Assembly (NCBI GenBank): GCA_013176395.1
Contig: JABMLP010000011.1
Coordinates: forward strand, 806,001-870,000
Direction: 5' to 3'
From: Venturia oleaginea
Taxonomy: Eukaryota; Ascomycota; Dothideomycetes; Venturiales; Venturiaceae
Length of the DNA: 64,000 nucleotides
Part shown: in pieces, positions 1-12,121 of the stretch
How positions within the stretch are numbered: position 1 is the first letter of the stretch
Layout of the letters: every line of letters starts with the position of its first letter
Made by a program: the position numbers and the translations under genes
The notes under the pieces: model-generated
Told to the model about the DNA's origin: nothing
What the model saw: the letters and a program-made list of their open reading frames with translations, nothing else
The model's database searches: none

Positions 1-826
1 CGCATGACGCCAATTCCTGTGTAATTCCTGCTGCCCGAGCGATTACACAGCATGCTTTTCTGAGGGCAGCCAGACGTGCATAGGCAGTTGGATAAGACGC
101 ATAGGCAGGTCATAGGCAGTTGGATAAGACGTGGCAGTGCAAAAGCAACGTCCCCCAAGAAGTACACTGGACCGCGGCAGGGAGGATGCGAGGAGAACCA
201 GGAATGAGCCCAAAATACCAGAAAGGACCCCACCGGGAGGCTGATCCTGTAATACAAAGGCCCCTGTCACCACATTGTTCTTTTTAGCACTGCGCTGTTG
301 ACACGAGGATCGACAGCTAGCCAGAATAGCATTCCACAGAAGCTATCCCCTGTCTGATTTCGTTACCGGAATCGAGTCATTTCGCGTGAAGAATGCCCCT
401 TTATCCACAGCAGCGGTTTTTTATTTCGACTGCCAAAACCATACCTGCCGCCCAAAGCCCAACACCTTACATTTCCGGCCTCCTCTCCTCGCTCAACCGA
501 CAGACTCACTCCTTTGCTACAATCCAATTCCACGAGATTCCTCTGAGCTTGGTCCTCGAGAGCCTTCCATTTCGCATTATATAACTCGCCCTACTATCCA
601 TCTCTCCATTCGCTTGCGCCTGGCTGCCCTGCACCTCGAAGGATCCGGACATCCCCAGCACCACTTGTTCCCGTCCTCCTGCAGCATTCCACTGCGAGAC
701 TGCGCTTCTCGACATCTGAGGAGCATACCGCTGCGCCTCTGCAATAAGCCTTTGTGTTACCGCACTGTACAAAAACATGACGCCCATCCCATACTGCCAC
801 CTTCGTTAAGGGCGACGATACCCAAC
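1..826. other. 5' region of the phospholipase C gene
   Basis: No gene recognised upstream of the phospholipase C start. A 21-bp unit beginning cataggcagttggataaga occurs at 79-99 and again at 111-131, with a partial copy between them, so this is a small local tandem duplication. The reading frame of the phospholipase gene stays open back to about 386 but has no ATG before 827. I therefore treat 386-826 as 5' UTR or promoter rather than coding. Confidence 0.5.
79..131. repeat. short tandem duplication (21-bp unit)
   Basis: Two exact 21-bp copies (79-99 and 111-131) flank an 11-bp partial copy (100-110). No coding role is visible. Confidence 0.8.
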
Positions 827-3800
827 ATGTCTACCGCGCCTGGATACACCAGACTGCCAAATATGGACTCCTTCGCACCATCCTCCTCCAAACAAAATCT
901 ATTTACCTCAATTCCAAGCGACAGGATACGCCCGAAGCCGACTAGTCTGAGCAACAATTCCTCGCATGTCAGCCTCTTCCTGACCAACTCACAGCCTCAC
1001 CTACATAAGTCCCTCCAAAACTCGCCAGAAGCTATCACGCCTATGCATTCCACAATGTCTTCCTTGCCAGCAGAGCTGTCGTACTTCCCGGACTCGGCTT
1101 TGAGTCCCACCTCCCCTCACCTCATGTCGCCCGTGTCTTCATCCATGGCCAGTGCCTTGGCCATGTCGAAAAGCCCTGGAATCATGCGGCGTTTGTCTCA
1201 GGGCGCGAGGAGCAGGCTGTCAAGGAGGCCATCCACAAACAGCCAACCTCACATCGGCCGTTCCACGTCCGTTGGCCCACCGACACGACCTCTTCAAGGT
1301 TTCCCTGGGTCAGATAGCGCTGTCGATGTGAATTCGGACAGAGAAGTCCTGTCTTCGGAAGACGAGGAAGCCATGGACGATATCCCCTTCCTCGACATAA
1401 CACAACCTCTGCATGACGGTGCCTCTACGCGGCCAAGCATTGCATCAATACCAGAGGGAGGTCTAGCGCCAGCAATACCTTCGGCTCTGCAGGAGGGTAC
1501 TATGCTTGCAAAGGTTACGAAGAAGGGATACGCGAAAAGAAAGCAGCGTCGCTTTCGATTCGATTTTGCTGCCGCAAAGATCTGCTGGGACCCTCGTAAT
1601 CCATCCAAGCACGTGTATATTGACCACATCACGGATTTGAGAGAGGCCAGTGAGGCAAGAGAATATCTCGAGGGGTTGAAGGTTCCAGTTGAAGAACATG
1701 GTTGCTGGTTGACGATTGTCTATAATGATTCCAACCGATCGACTAGACGCAGAGTAAAGACGATGCATATCATTGCTTCCGATGTCAAGACGATGCGTCT
1801 ATGGAAGGAATCGATAGAACACGTTCAGCAATCCAGAATACGTACCATGACCGAGCTTGCAAAAGGTGGTGAGAGGAGCATCAAGAGATTATGGCGCCGC
1901 GAAACCAATGATGACCCAGAGGCCCGGCTTGACGTTCAAGGAGCGAAACAGCTTTGTCGTAAGTTGGACATCAATTGTTCCGACAATGCCCTGCGTGCAC
2001 ATTTCGACAGAGCCGACTCGGATGCCAATGGCGATCTCGATTATGCCCAGTTTGAAGCCTTTGTCAAAGGGGTCCTCGAGCGAAAAGATCTCAAAGAAAT
2101 CTTCAATATCATTCGGTCCCCTGGAAGTGCCGAACTAGATCTCGACTCGTTTGTCAATTTCCTAGCCAACCAGCAGGGAGTTGACGTTACTGTGAGATAC
2201 TCCCATTGGACCACCCTTTTCGAGCAATACGCCAAACGATGTCGCCCCAAGGGAAACGTATCTCCAGCTAGAGAATCCCGATCTGTGACCATGAATTTTG
2301 CGGCCTTCCAAGACTTTATGGTCGTGTCCACCTACGGAAAAGCGATCAACTCCCGACGAACCGAGCAAAAGCTTGATCGACCCTTGAACGAGTATATCAT
2401 TTCGAGCTCGCACAACACCTACCTTTTGGGATGGCAGGTCAGAGGCGAATCGAGTACGGAGGCTTACTTCTCCGCTTTGACGCGAGGATGTCGATGTATC
2501 GAGATCGATTGCTGGGACGGAGCCGAAGGACGTCCCATCGTTTTGCACGGCCGAACCATGACAAGTCATGTTTTGTTCTCGGACTGCATCGCCAAGATCA
2601 ACGAATATGCTTTCATTGCATCCGAGTATCCACTGATCATTTCACTCGAGGTCCATTGCAACCCGGAGCAGCAAGCTGCCATGGCTGAGATCATGAAGAC
2701 CGTCTTTGGCGATAAATTAGTCACCGAGCCACTCGACCCGACTGCCGATGTTTTGCCCTCACCTGAACAGCTCAAGGGCAAGATTCTGATCAAAGTCAAA
2801 GCAGCGGAGGACCTCGAGACTCAGACTTCACGTTCCGAGTTTCCCCCCATTGCTCGTCGTCAACGTGGACTCAGCTCACCTTTCTCCCGTCCAATAGTCA
2901 TCGACCGAGAAGCAATGCCGCCTGGACACTCACTCTCCAGCCCGCCGTCCATGAGCCTTCAGTTTGGGAGCGCTCCAACAGCTTGGTCGTCTCGAATATC
3001 AATTAATTCCACGGGTGCCGGCACACCCCTCAGCCCAAGCAGTTCTGGGGAAGATAGCGATACGTTCGTTGACAATAAAAAGAAGAAGAAGAAGACGAGC
3101 AAAATTATTCCCGTCCTCGGTAAGCTCGGTGTCTACGCACAAGGGATCAAGTACTCTGGTTTCAACTCAGCGGATGCACGCACGCACAATCATGTTTTCT
3201 CCCTCGCTGAAGGAACCTTTGACAGCCTTTGCCAGAATCAGTCGACCAAGGACCAGCTGGAAAAACACAACCGACGCTGTCTCATGAGAGTTTACCCAGC
3301 AAACCACCGAATCTCATCCACCAATTTCGATCCACTCAAATCATGGCGCCGCGGTGTTCAGATGGTGGCGCTTAATTGGCAGACCCACGATCTAGGGATG
3401 CAGCTGAACGATGCCATGTTTGCAGCTGGAGATGATCAAACTGGCTACGTGCTGAAGACAGAGGACATGCGTATTGTCGGAGGAAGCGCCATCTACGATT
3501 TCCCTCTCAAAAAGGTCAAAAAGCGGGTTCAATTTTCGCTCGACATCATCTCTGCGCAGCAGCTTTCGAGACCTCGTGATCTTGGCATTGATGCCAACAT
3601 GAACCCATACATCGAGATTGAAGTCTACACCGCAGAAGACAAAGCTTACGGCGTTGCTACCGGACAAGGCGGAACAGATGCGTCGGATCGCAATGGTTTG
3701 TCTGGGATTGGATCACCACTCCGCAAGCGCACATGCATTGTTCTAAATAACGGATACGATCCTCGCTTCAACGAATCAATGCAGTTTTCCGTCGATACCA

Positions 3801-4204
3801 AGTATCCAAGCCTCGTATTCGTGCGTTGGACTGTTTGGAATTCGCTCGACGGCCGAACAACAAGTCCCAACCCTCCACTGGCATCTTACACGGTCAAATT
3901 GGATTCTCTTCAGCAGGGCTATCGCCACATCCCTTTGAACAATGCTCGGAATGAAGTATACTACTTTGCGACGCTTTTTTGCAAGGTGAAGAAAGAGCCG
4001 CTCAGCAATGTCCTCGACCAGTCCACTTCCCCACACGCCACTGGGCACAACTCCCCAACGATTGCCTCTCAAGACTACCCGAAGTCCAATTTTATCTCCA
4101 GGGCAGTCTCGGGGGCGAAGAATCGGGTTTTCTCGCGTACACAATCTCAGCAGAGGAAGATTGGAGGACAGATCCTCGCCCGCACCGCTTCGTCCGACAA
4201 ATAA
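827..4204 (+). CDS. PLC1: phosphoinositide-specific phospholipase C (delta type)
   Basis: Single-exon gene of 1125 codons if translation starts at 827, the first ATG in the frame. It hydrolyses PIP2 to IP3 and diacylglycerol at membranes. Visible domains: a Ser/Pro-rich basic N-terminus (1-220), a PH domain (about 223-340), an EF-hand (DRADSDANGDLD, near 394), PI-PLC X box (SSHNTYLLGW near 526; LHGRT near 573, the two catalytic histidines), Y box (about 768-873, beginning GVYAQGIKYSGF) and a C-terminal C2 domain (about 895-1035). The X-Y linker is long, Ser/Pro-rich and carries a run of six lysines. This order is that of fungal Plc1. The 220-residue N-terminal extension is longer than in animal delta isoforms. 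No intron is needed. Very sure of the family. Confidence 0.96.
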   Translation: MSTAPGYTRLPNMDSFAPSSSKQNLFTSIPSDRIRPKPTSLSNNSSHVSLFLTNSQPHLHKSLQNSPEAITPMHSTMSSLPAELSYFPDSALSPTSPHLMSPVSSSMASALAMSKSPGIMRRLSQGARSRLSRRPSTNSQPHIGRSTSVGPPTRPLQGFPGSDSAVDVNSDREVLSSEDEEAMDDIPFLDITQPLHDGASTRPSIASIPEGGLAPAIPSALQEGTMLAKVTKKGYAKRKQRRFRFDFAAAKICWDPRNPSKHVYIDHITDLREASEAREYLEGLKVPVEEHGCWLTIVYNDSNRSTRRRVKTMHIIASDVKTMRLWKESIEHVQQSRIRTMTELAKGGERSIKRLWRRETNDDPEARLDVQGAKQLCRKLDINCSDNALRAHFDRADSDANGDLDYAQFEAFVKGVLERKDLKEIFNIIRSPGSAELDLDSFVNFLANQQGVDVTVRYSHWTTLFEQYAKRCRPKGNVSPARESRSVTMNFAAFQDFMVVSTYGKAINSRRTEQKLDRPLNEYIISSSHNTYLLGWQVRGESSTEAYFSALTRGCRCIEIDCWDGAEGRPIVLHGRTMTSHVLFSDCIAKINEYAFIASEYPLIISLEVHCNPEQQAAMAEIMKTVFGDKLVTEPLDPTADVLPSPEQLKGKILIKVKAAEDLETQTSRSEFPPIARRQRGLSSPFSRPIVIDREAMPPGHSLSSPPSMSLQFGSAPTAWSSRISINSTGAGTPLSPSSSGEDSDTFVDNKKKKKKTSKIIPVLGKLGVYAQGIKYSGFNSADARTHNHVFSLAEGTFDSLCQNQSTKDQLEKHNRRCLMRVYPANHRISSTNFDPLKSWRRGVQMVALNWQTHDLGMQLNDAMFAAGDDQTGYVLKTEDMRIVGGSAIYDFPLKKVKKRVQFSLDIISAQQLSRPRDLGIDANMNPYIEIEVYTAEDKAYGVATGQGGTDASDRNGLSGIGSPLRKRTCIVLNNGYDPRFNESMQFSVDTKYPSLVFVRWTVWNSLDGRTTSPNPPLASYTVKLDSLQQGYRHIPLNNARNEVYYFATLFCKVKKEPLSNVLDQSTSPHATGHNSPTIASQDYPKSNFISRAVSGAKNRVFSRTQSQQRKIGGQILARTASSDK

Positions 4205-7200
4205 CCTCATGACTTTCTCTCCCTTTGTACTATATTTGGTTGTTTCTTTGCCCTCGTATTTCAGCCCAGGCGCGGTTTCCCTTCTACAATTTGCGATCAA
4301 TTTTCTCGATTCAAGATACCCCAGCTTTGGCGACTTTACCACGCGACGAACTACAAGCAGAGGTTCTTCCTGCTGCCTCTTTAAATTGGCGCATCATTGG
4401 TGTTTGCTAGCATGGCCTGGCGAAGCTGGAATCTTCGTTTCTGATGTCATTCCTCTGGATCTGTCAGAGTGAAGCGTCGGCTTCTCTTTTTTATGTTTTT
4501 ACACTTTCCTTTGTCAAGGCGTACTTCGGGTATCTGTATCAGCTCATCATTACCGGAAACATACAGGATATCATAGACAACCGACACCAAGCACCTCGAC
4601 GGTGCGAAGACGACGTTTCATTTCGTTTGCTACTTTTATTTCTTCACTACTTGCCGCTGCATTCGTTTGCGACCTGGGGTCCCTCGATGGTGCGAAGCTG
4701 GCTCTATTGTACTTTATAACTTTTGAGCAGATTTGGGGAAGGCTCAATCACTTACTCGCATGGACGGAGGCCATCATGGCGGCGGAAACACATTGCATGT
4801 CATGAACTGGGGAGTTCTATGTCGCTTCAAACTTTGATAAGAGGCAATATCACGATGCACGGTGGTTGCAGGTGGGCAAAAGGATCATATGGTTGGTGTA
4901 TCTATTGGTCATCAAAGGGATTCGAGTGTCTATGGGTTTGTCCTCAAGATGGGAAGGACTGGATCATGGGGTTATGGCAGTGTGGTCAGATTTTTCAAAC
5001 CATCAAGAAGATTCCTCGTTGCAGTCGTAGCTCTCTTTGAGCCGCGGACTACTGCCTCCAACATGATGCATTTCTTTTGCGCCACTATGTGACTCGCTCA
5101 CCTGCTCTCGTACCGAACTAGGGCGTTTTCGGCACCTCGCTCGAAAAGCTGAAAGATTTCTTTGTCATTCATGCCAGTAACTTTGACGCTCGCGCCGTCG
5201 TCTCTACCAATGTTCTAGCAATGTTCGCGGCCCTGTACTACACTAGACCATACTATACTGGATCCTCTTAGCCCTTGGCCCTTGCCCTCTTTTTCCCCTG
5301 GGACTGGGACTCGGTATCGGTCTCTTCCGTGAAACGAGGCCGGCCGCCATTGTACTGGTGCTGGTGTACCTGCAGTTGTGCACGTGCACTGTCTTCGCCC
5401 GTCCCCGTCGCTAATGGACACTAGGAGTCATCTCCTTTGTTAAGCCTACTGACTAGGTTTTGGATGGAATGGGGATGGGATTAAAGGGGACTCCCTACCC
5501 TCTCTTCTTTTTTGGGGGGGTTTTGCTTTTGAACTGGAATTGGAATTGGAATTGTGGCGTTGAGTAGATACTGGTAGGAGGAGACCCTGGGAGATTAGAC
5601 CGTTGGAAGATTCTTTCTCGACTTTCCTGTTATTTCTTCGATAAGGCTAGGTTCTTTTCTTTTTTTTTCCGCGGCGTTTTGGGATAGTGGGTGGGCTGGA
5701 GTTGCCTGCTGATAGCTGGCAGCTGGAGAAGTCCGTGTTGAGAGGCAGAGGGTTTGTTTGGGAGGCTAGTTGGTACTAGCTATGCTTTGTGAGGAACTGA
5801 CCCTGACCCTGATTTGGGTTGTTGGGTTTGATGGGGACTAATGCGGTGTTGTGCAGTTGCGCGAACCGTTTGTGGAGAAAGATATGACTTTGTTTTTTGC
5901 GTTGAGTGTTTTAGTTTGCGTCGTTCGATACCCTGTCTATCAGTTCAACCTCCATGACTCCAGCCGATGGAAAATTACTACTTTAATGAGAAATCCCCAC
6001 ATACTTGAAGTCCAGGAAACCCAGTCAAGCCTCCAAGGTCCTTACCCGTACAATCCTCTCTCGTTTCCACATTCCTGCGTCGCAACATCAAAATCTCATC
6101 GCCTGATCTTTCCATCTCTCAGCAATGTACCATCAGGCGATTCTTGCGATGATCCGACAAGAAGTGTCGCATCGCCATCCAGGTCAATGAAGATCGGTGC
6201 CACGGTGGTAAACCGAATACGAACGAATGGAGACAAAGGCTTCCTACTTTCTGGCGAGATTCCGAATCGAAGATTGCCATGATATTTGGAGTAAAGGTAT
6301 ATCTGGATATCGATCGAATGCCATCGGATCGATATCAAAGCCTCGTCGATGATTGCCAGGAATGTTTTGAGGATGCTCAAACTGGTTGCACGTAATTTCG
6401 AGACATGGCATGTAACAGTTCTAGCGAGGTTTTATCTTAAGATTTGCCAGCCATGTTGGAGTTTAGTCAAACTAATCGCAGGCAATCGAATCGAAATCAG
6501 GATTTTGACATTTCTAGTAGGTGTACTATTCAACGTGGCTAAATACTCTTTTAGTATCTATACTCAAACCGATTGAATGCAACCAAATCGAGATCAGAAC
6601 TTTTCAACGCTCCTGGCGAGATGTTCTTCCCAAGGTTGAAAATATATGGACATTGACATCAAATAAGTCCCTGTAAATGGTATACACTAAAATCAGACGT
6701 AGCTATCACAGAACCAAATCTCAAGCCGATACCTGGGATCTCTCTCCTCCAATCTTCCATCCGATTTTCTTTTCACTACGTTTGCTGGGAGCGAGTAGGG
6801 TGATGTGACCACCATCCTCTGAGGTCAGTCTTCTGATCTTAGCACTGGCGTCTGAGGGTCCCTTATACTCCGAAGTAACCACAACATCTTGTATTGACAT
6901 ATCTTCCTTTAACCGTCCTCTTCACTTTGAAAGAATTCCGGGCGTAGTGGAAAAGTTTAAGCTAGTAGACGTCTAATTTCTTTTACATTTCGAGTACGTT
7001 CATCCTCTTTCTACCTAACTTCCTAACTTACAACCAAAGGCCTGACGAAGTCACTGTAGACCCTTATAGAAAGTTTCCAGGTATAGTCTAGTTATACCTT
7101 TTCCATTTCTAGACATAGTCGTGTACGAAATCAAGGGATTCAGGATAAGGAGTATGGCGATGAAGTGTCTATAAGATATATTAGCGACATCAGATACCGA

Positions 7201-8296
7201 TACAAGCTGAATCAACATCTCAAAGTCTCAACCTTCGATCAAGCCTCTTCGGATACTGGTGGGTAAGAAATAGTAATTCAAACAAGTGATATCGCCGCCG
7301 CCTAGCCTACATCGTCAACTCGAAATCTAATAGAGATGCATCTATGAATTTTACAAGTCCATACTGTTATCACCCAAAACCCCTTTAAAACCCCACCTTC
7401 ATCTACCATAACATGATAACTAACCACACGACCCAAACCCTTCCCACAAGTCTGTATCATTCGCTTACATCAACAACGGCATCTATAAGCAAGCAAGCAA
7501 CCAACGGCAAATAGTAAAAATCCTCCCTACTATCACCACACAGTCTTCATCCGCCTGCCTCGATGTAAAAACGAGAAAAAAACTCCATACTTATTATCAA
7601 CCGAGCTCGATGAAAGCCAAAGCCCGTCAACAAGTCAAGATCTATTATCCCATCCCGACTATTCCATTCTAGACCGCTCTGAAAAGTAAAAGTAAGAAAG
7701 TAGAGAGAGTCCAAGTAAGCACAATCGACATCGACCATAAAGGGTCGAGATAGGCATCGCAATCGATGGGAATTGAAAGAGGTGGTGGTGCACAAGAAGT
7801 ACCTCCCATCCCACCTTTTCATCGGCTATGTGTTCATCTCGTGGACTGATCAAAACATCCCCATCACAAGCTTCAAGTTTCCAGCCGAGAGTTTCAGTTT
7901 TCAGTCGCATTGAGGTCTGTTTATCTCATCTTCCCAGCAAGACCTCACAGCCGAACAATCGCGAGAAAGAGAATTCGAGTCTCTCTCTCTTTTAAAGCGG
8001 GATCGAGAAGCAAGCGTATACCATCGACATCCAGCTATTTGGAACTGTATAATTCACTATATTCACGATTCCTCACCACCTCCTTCATTCCAGCTGGTTC
8101 GTGTTGTATTCCACAGTGAAGGCATTAGGAATGCGGTTGCCATCATGCGAGAGAAGGATCCTTGCGAGTACTCCGGACCTTCCTCTCCATAGGAGACAAT
8201 CAATTTCATCGCTAGCAGAGTGATTGTTCCATACCTCACAGTCAACATAGCTTGAATTGAGCCTCACTGTCGCTGCCTGGGGTATGGGGCTTCTCT
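4205..8296. other. 4.1-kb intergenic region without a supported gene
   Basis: Convergent 3' ends of phospholipase C (+) and Vps23 (-). Open frames here are short and resemble nothing I know. The largest are 5851-6282 (+) and 6096-6380 (-), which overlap antisense. Simple sequence includes a GGAATT-type run near 5536 and a T/G run near 5510-5525. The stretch 6240-7300 is AT-richer and holds motifs resembling the dispersed repeat at 62.4 and 62.9 kb (for example ttctggcgagat at 6249). Confidence 0.45.
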
Positions 8297-10031
8297 TCAC
8301 CTCCACCGGACATCATCCAAACCCATTCCCTTCCCAACCTTCCTGATAAGGGCTTTCTTCAGGAATTCCTCCCTAGCAAGTGTCCGCGTCTGCTTGACAA
8401 AAACCTCAAGTCCCACCCTCCCCTTATCCAGGCCTCTACCCAAAGCCAGCCTTGCCTCCTCACATGCTTTCTCTTCGGCGACCAAGGTATACAATTGACC
8501 ACCAACGACCGTAGGGCATACAAGCACCTCATCGACTTCGGGTCTCCGTCGACCCTGAGCATCGCGCATCACTTTTTCTGCTTCTTGCATGGCTCCACGG
8601 AGTACACGTTCGTTGCTTTCTAGTGCTCGGTCCAGTTGCTCGAGTTGTTCGAGTTCGGCTTGCAACACAGCATGAGCTCCTCGCAGTGCAAAATGTTGTG
8701 CTTCGAGTGAGGTAGCTGCGTTAGAATTGGAGGCTATAATCTGGTTCGTTTGTGAAACCAGGGCCTGGGATAAAGCATTTAGGAGGGCGTCCTTCTGAGG
8801 ATTCGGGGGTACTGGTGGAACGGTTAATGGTTCCACTGGGCCATTTTGTGAGGGTAATGTGACCTCCAAGGGAGACGACAATAGATCTATAGCGGGTTGT
8901 GGCTTTCGCTGTGATGGAGGGCTTTGTTGCGCATAGTTGGGAGGCTGCGCTTGGGCTTGCTGATATGCTCGGGGATCGGGTGACTGTTGTCGTTGCCAAT
9001 TGGCATTCGACAGATCTGGTGTGATTGGGCTCACGGGGCCTTCAAGTTCGTGAGGGTTTTGTTGGAAACGCATATGAGGTGGTAATTGCTGCTGCTGTTG
9101 CGTATATGGGGAAGGCCTATTGTTCAGACTGCTCTGTCTTTGAGGTTGAGACTGCTGGGTCTGGTATTGCATGCCGACACCACCAACTTGCCATTGATTC
9201 TGATTCTGACTCTGAGGCGCATACTGCTGCTGTGGTGATTGTATAGGAGGAGGCGGAGGTAAAGGCGGGCCATTTTGTCCAGGGTATTGCCTTGTGTTCG
9301 AAGGGCCCGCTGAAGCTCTTCCCCCCTCGGCGCCTTTTGGAGGTACAGGCGGTGGCCCAGAATTTCCACTTCCTTCTCTTAAGCCTAGCTGTGGTTGTGG
9401 TTGCTGAGATCTCCTCCACTCTTCAGGTGGAGGTGGGAGAGGAGGCGGAGGTGCTTGCTGTACAGGTTGTTGGTGTACCTGTTGTTTTGATATGACTGGC
9501 GGCTCTTTTGCGAAGACGCCTCGAAGCACGGCTAGGAAGTCGAATATCGAGGACTTATCCCAGTATGTCGCCCATTGTGCCAAATATGGGTGATATACCC
9601 GTCCATCACTGCTGACATGTTGTCCGGGCCTTACCAGCATGTCCTGTGCTGGAGTGACATACGCCATTGGCGATTCCTTTGGGTATGCATGTGGTATCCA
9701 AAGGCTGATGGGAAATCTATAAGTGGTGCCTCGAAATTGGACCGGTATTGTTCCATGGACTTGAAGCAATAGAGCAGAGGCTCCATTTTCATACGCTACA
9801 AGCTGTTACTATTGACTCCGAGTGTCTGATGAGGAATGGCGTACTGTAGACTTCGGTTCGAGGGGAGAGGGAGGGATAATGTGAGAGAGCTTCGGCGACG
9901 TCTGAATATGTGCGCTGCACATCCTGGTATTCCTATGATTCATGATTCAGCATAGATCTTGATGCGGTTTCAGCAGGTGGAAGTACGCTAATCAAGACTG
10001 AGTGCAGCCAATTCAGAACGGCGGTCGACAT
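8297..10031 (-). CDS. VPS23: ESCRT-I subunit Vps23/Tsg101 (UEV-domain protein)
   Basis: Three exons on the minus strand: 10031-9987, 9932-9845 and 9795-8297, giving 543 residues. Introns are 54 and 49 bp, both with GTACKY donors. Exon 1 encodes MSTAVLNWLHSVLIS. The 9844/9796 junction restores EVYTYENGASALLL, the conserved UEV start. The N-terminal UEV domain (about 1-150; GQHVSSDGRVYHPYLAQW, WDKSSIFDFLAVLRGVF) binds ubiquitin and PTAP-like motifs. The middle is Pro/Gln-rich and low complexity. A coiled coil follows, then the C-terminal 'steadiness box' (EVLVCPTVVGGQLYTLVAEE) that builds ESCRT-I on the endosome for sorting into multivesicular bodies. Length and order fit fungal Vps23. A start inside exon 3 would remove part of the UEV fold. 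Confidence 0.95.
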
Positions 10032-10528
10032 AATACCCTCGTGTGGGGAGGACGATTGGCTTAGATTGGGCGGAGCTCGGCCTGGAAGCTTTCCCAGGTT
10101 CACAGTGTCGCGTAGACGCTTTGGAGAGATGGAAGGAAGGTTGTTCAGTATCAGACACTGAGGCAGTCATTATCATAAGTCATCAGTCAAGGTTGCGCGT
10201 TAGAAAGCTCCGCTGAGGTTCGAGTACAAACTCGGCCTGGAAGCGGGTGGAACAGCCTGTCGCCAAGATTGGAGGCAATTCACTTCCAGCACTGCGTCGT
10301 TATGAAGATTTCCTGTATCAATTTCTGAACAGCAGAGCCTGACCGCAGCAAATATCCACAGTTCTATGGGGATAGTTGTTTGAATGACAATATCCATGTA
10401 TCGTACAATCGTTCCTCATCAATCGGCGAACATCAAAATGTACAGCGAAGAATTATTTCCTCTCCAGCAGCACGCCAGAACGCCCGAGATATTAATGCGA
10501 TCAAGTTTGCTTTCCATTCTTAGCTCAA
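10032..10528. other. spacer between VPS23 and NFS1
   Basis: About 500 bp between two genes on the minus strand. It must hold the NFS1 3' UTR and terminator and the VPS23 promoter. I see no gene or strong motif. Confidence 0.5.
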
Positions 10529-12121
10529 CTAGTGCTGGCTCCACTCGATCGTGTTCAAATCAACACCCTCCTGTACCAGCTCCCATAGGGGACTGAGCTC
10601 TCTCAAGAAGTTCACCCGCTCGCTAACTGCCTTCAGGACATAGTCGATCTCATCCTCTGTTGTGAAACGGCCAATGCCGAATCGAATGCTGCTGTGAGCG
10701 CTCTCGTCACTGTTTCCAAGTGCTCTAAGCACGTAACTTGGCTCGAGAGATGCTGATGTGCAAGCACTGCCTGAAGAAAGGGCGATATCTTTGAGAGCCA
10801 TGAGAAGAGATTCGCCTTCGACATATGCGAAAGAGATGTTTACACATCCTGGGTAATGACGTATCGGGTCGCCATTGAGATGCGTGTGTTCCATAGCCAG
10901 GAGGCCATTCTTCAGCTTATCAGAGAGATACTTGACTCGCTTGGTATCGTACTAAATATTGATTAGCAACGTTGAAGCGATTGTTAAAAAGGTCCAGCTT
11001 ACGCTCATCTCCTGTTGGCAAATCTGGGCGGCTTTGCCCATTCCAATCGCCAGAGGCGGTGCTAGAGTACCACTACGAAGGCCACGTTCCTGGCCACCAC
11101 CACTGATGATGGGCACGATTCTGACTCTTGGCCGTCTTCGCACGTAACAAGCTCCAATTCCCTTCGGTCCGTAGATTTTGTGACCCGAGATAGACATTAG
11201 GTCCACATTCATCTCATTGACGTCAATTGGGATCTTGCCAACTGCCTGGGCAGCATCCGTATGGAAGAAGATCTTCTTCGACCGACACAGCTTGCCGATC
11301 TCGTACACTGGCTGAACGACACCGACTTCGTTGTTGACAGTCATAATACTGACGAGACATGTTTCGGGTCGCATGGCCTTCTCCAATTGCTCCATATCGA
11401 TCAGTCCGCTTTCCTGAACGGGCAGATAGGTGACCTCGAATCCCTCATCTTGCAAGTTCCTGCATGAATCTAGCACACATTTGTGCTCCGTTTGGCAGGT
11501 TATAATGTGGTTCTTCTTGCCTCCCTTCTTGAAAAATCGAGCCACGCCTTTGATGCTCATATTGTTACTTTCCGTGGCGCCACTCGTGAAAATTATCTCC
11601 TTCGGGTCCGCACCAATGAGATCAGCGATATGTTTCCTGCTCTCTTCAACAGCCTTGTCCGTCTCCCAACCGTAGGCGTGGGTTCGCGAATGAGGGTTTC
11701 CGTACATGCCAGTCATGTATGGCAACATCGCGTCAAGCACTCTAGGATCTGTGGGCGTCGTCGCTTGCATGTCGAGATAAATTGGCCTCTGGCCTTCGTC
11801 CATAATCGTCGCCTGCTTCAGTATGCCAGCAGCAGGACTCATCATGGCTTCAGCGCTCATGCCGGTCGAAGGCATGGTGGCATTTTCCACTCTCGTTCCG
11901 GTCTGTTGAAAGAAGGCCTTTTGGTCGGCCTTGATGGCGGTATCGACGTTGACAGTGGCATGCTGAGGCTTCGTCTCAGAAACATAGGTCCTTCGGCTGT
12001 GGGAATTTTGGGATATGGTGGCGGAGATACAGGACGTTCGCCGTAATGTTCTAGATCCTGTTATGGAACGGGCGCAACCCTGGAGGGCCTGCCTCGCTGC
12101 GGAAGGGGTGAGATTCGGCAT
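10529..12121 (-). CDS. NFS1: mitochondrial cysteine desulfurase
   Basis: Two exons, 12121-11003 and 10951-10529, with a 51-bp phase-0 intron (donor GTAAGC, branch gctaat, acceptor tttag); 513 residues. This PLP enzyme removes sulfur from cysteine for Fe-S cluster assembly and tRNA thiolation in the mitochondrial matrix with Isd11 and Isu1. The first ~95 residues are a basic, Ser/Arg-rich presequence. The fold follows: [28 protein letters not shown], the PLP lysine in [12 protein letters not shown] (near 314) and the mobile catalytic cysteine loop [15 protein letters not shown] (near 435). All key residues are present and the length matches fungal Nfs1. The C-terminus ends with the usual [18 protein letters not shown] tail. 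Confidence 0.97.

Noticed and set aside
386..826. In-frame N-terminal extension of phospholipase C
   Set aside because: No ATG in this part; the only starts are non-ATG codons, and the sequence lacks conserved features.
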